42,893 nt of DNA. Origin: Ignavibacteria bacterium. GTDB taxonomy: Bacteria > Bacteroidota > Ignavibacteria > Kapaibacteriales > Kapaibacteriaceae. Positions 41,824 through 42,893 of this stretch are shown here, in pieces (position 1 is the first letter of the stretch; every line of letters starts with the position of its first letter). The stretch is from contig JABMNI010000010.1 in the NCBI GenBank assembly GCA_013204605.1, forward strand, positions 1 through 42,893, in the 5' to 3' direction. A program made the translations under genes and the position numbers. A model generated the notes under the pieces. It was not told the origin of the DNA. It worked only from the letters and a program-made list of their open reading frames with translations, and did not search any database.

Positions 41824-41885
41824 GTCACCCTGAGCGTAGCGAAGGGCACATTAATCTTGTCACCCTGAGCATAGCGAAGGGCACA
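41824..41885. repeat. Two CCCTGAGCRTAGCGAAGGG intergenic repeats
   Basis: The copies start with GTCACCCTGAGC at 41824 and 41859 and end with GCGAAGGGCACA, 35 bases apart, differing by one base. This CCCTGAGC...GAAGGG motif recurs between genes in many bacteria. The CCCT/AGGG ends can pair. Confidence 0.8.
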
Positions 41886-41950
41886 TCGGGCTTGGGTTTT
41901 GCTTTAAGATTTCGCCCCTGGGTTTCGATTTCAGATTTCGCCCAACGTGT

Positions 41951-42295
41951 CTACATCTTAACTGCCTTTACCGTTGTCGTCTCATACAACGTTTCGATAA
42001 GCACAAAATAGATGCCCTGTGGTTGGTTAGTCAGTGGTTTAGTAATCACTTGAATGCCTCTATTTGCATTTTGAATATCCCTAGTAAAATCCTCAATAAC
42101 AATACCTTGGATGCTTGCTATACGTGCGCTTTTGATTCCCCCAGGAACGGTGTAGGCATTGTATATTTCTACAGAAATTTCTTCATGCACTACAGTCTGA
42201 GAAACACTTACCGTGAGCACCTCTACAGGGGTTGCTTGGGTTATATTCAAACAAATGAAAATAAATAGTATTCCAATTTGCACCTGGGTTCTCAT
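41951..42295 (-). CDS. Small secreted protein with a T9SS-like end
   Basis: 114 residues. Signal peptide MRTQVQIGILFIFICLNITQ with cleavage near ATP. The mature part is beta-rich (VEIYNAYTVPGGIKSARIAS) and ends like a type A T9SS sorting domain (NQPQGIYFVLIETLYETTTV followed by KAVKM). The body is so short that it may be almost only a sorting domain. The start overlaps the stop of the upstream gene (ATGA), so it is the second gene of a unit with the BNR-like gene. Function unknown. Confidence 0.7.
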   Translation of the reverse strand: MRTQVQIGILFIFICLNITQATPVEVLTVSVSQTVVHEEISVEIYNAYTVPGGIKSARIASIQGIVIEDFTRDIQNANRGIQVITKPLTNQPQGIYFVLIETLYETTTVKAVKM

Positions 42296-42893
42296 TCTTG
42301 TACCATTATTATTCGTTTGCCCAGACCTGCTGTTACGGCATACACGCCAACGGGAATTCGCGATGCCTGTTGAGCTGTTTCGGGAGTCAGTTGGAGGTTG
42401 GTTCCGTTAATGGAACTGAGGTTGATTTGTGTGTGTTCGGGGTTGGAGCGCATCCAGTTAATCAATGCTTGACGCGTTAACGCAACTGGAGTGAATTCAG
42501 ATTCTGACATTGTGGTTTGCTCGGAAAGAACCGACGTTGGTTTGTCCATGCGTTGCACGCCCGTGGTGCTGGAGATGAGCATGGTTCCACCTTTTCCGGC
42601 CGACAAACTAATCGGGATATTAGGATAGGTGTAGTTAAGATCTGGGTACCACGACACTCCGTCGTTGTTACTATGAAACAACCCACCCATTGTAGCAATA
42701 CTTAGTATTCCGTTGGTGTTCCATTGGTACACACTTCCTGCTCCAGCAATGTAGGGTCCATTGTAAAACACGTTGCCCGCCGATGTCCATGAAAGGCCAT
42801 TATCTGTCGACCGAATAATCGTGATATTATCACACGAATACGTCATGGGATTTGCTTCGGGGTTTTGCTCCACTCGCACGCACAATGCAATCA
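42292..42893 (-). CDS. 3' part of a BNR/sortilin-like T9SS-secreted protein (5' end outside window)
   Basis: The minus frame is open through the window end, so the start is outside. The visible ~200 residues hold two BNR-like repeats (IIRSTDNGLSWTSAGNVFYN, LFHSNNDGVSWYPDLNYTYP) followed by a domain with TPETAQQASRIPVGVYAVTA and the end GKRIIMVQE, a plausible T9SS-like end. It resembles the gene split by the IS21 element at 16.4-19.8 kb. Such proteins are usually exported to the cell surface. The substrate is unknown. Confidence 0.75.
   Translation of the reverse strand, partial: IALCVRVEQNPEANPMTYSCDNITIIRSTDNGLSWTSAGNVFYNGPYIAGAGSVYQWNTNGILSIATMGGLFHSNNDGVSWYPDLNYTYPNIPISLSAGKGGTMLISSTTGVQRMDKPTSVLSEQTTMSESEFTPVALTRQALINWMRSNPEHTQINLSSINGTNLQLTPETAQQASRIPVGVYAVTAGLGKRIIMVQE

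Larger units (their letters stand above)
41577..41950. repeat. Repeat-rich intergenic gap
   Basis: From left to right: the CAATTACGAATTACGAATTG family at 41662-41692; the 14-bp triple repeat at 41705-41746; the palindrome GACGCATGCGTC (41761-41772 with flanks); two copies of CCCTGAGCRTAGCGAAGGG; and two spaced copies of GATTTCGCCC around 41909 and 41934. No gene is supported. Confidence 0.75.

Noticed and set aside
39243-41885. CRISPR-like repeats in the gaps around the large lipoprotein gene
   Set aside because: Copies are too few, too short and without regular unique spacers; no cas genes are near.

Overview
The window looks like a chromosomal segment of a Bacteroidota-related (FCB group) bacterium, possibly a Kapabacteria- or Ignavibacteria-like lineage; the lineage is inferred, not proven. 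The pointers are several secreted proteins with type IX secretion (T9SS)-like C-terminal domains, occasional TAnnTTTG promoter elements, MlaD/SSB/ABC-F genes of the expected kind, and gaps packed with short intergenic repeats. No rRNA, tRNA or CRISPR array was seen.

Layout. 0-16.3 kb is mostly housekeeping on the + strand: the end of a patatin/Omp85-type barrel protein, a J-domain protein, an unusual HIT-rhodanese fusion, a sigma-54 activator, a cyclase-family enzyme (minus), SSB, an MlaD-like protein, an O-methyltransferase, a VWA-OmpA lipoprotein, a four-helix membrane protein broken by an amber codon, an amine oxidase, a COG2509-type flavoprotein (minus), an MGMT-like protein, an FKBP isomerase, a delta-9-type desaturase and an ABC-F ATPase. 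16.3-24 kb is an accessory stretch: a complete IS21-family element sits inside a T9SS-type gene, followed by a cysteine-rich ORF, a TspO/SDR/SRPBCC operon, an SMR exporter, a small membrane protein and a Bor-like lipoprotein. 24.4-30.8 kb holds a DUF3179 protein, a ferredoxin-reductase-like flavoprotein, a three-gene adaptor-permease-ATPase ABC exporter, a GDCCVxC protein beside a thioredoxin-like protein, and a GNAT acetyltransferase. 31.2-32.5 kb is a Panacea-type antitoxin/RelE-like toxin pair with a palindromic operator candidate. 32.5-42.9 kb is mixed: site-2 protease, an unrecognised two-gene unit, Nudix, M24 peptidase, an EthD gene broken by an ochre codon, SGNH/T9SS protein, DUF1801, VOC, a large lipoprotein and two T9SS/BNR-like secreted genes running off the end.

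The most interesting signal is not a gene. A short word, AGGGGGCT or AAGGGGCT (either strand), occurs about 32 times by hand count, far above chance. It lies inside and between genes, in both orientations relative to transcription, and once as an inverted pair between two genes. It is absent from about 15.5 to 24.1 kb, which includes the IS element. This resembles the distribution of DNA uptake sequences. A second pattern is a family of 14-bp repeats with a CCGGG core, present as exactly three tandem copies in each of three separate gaps.
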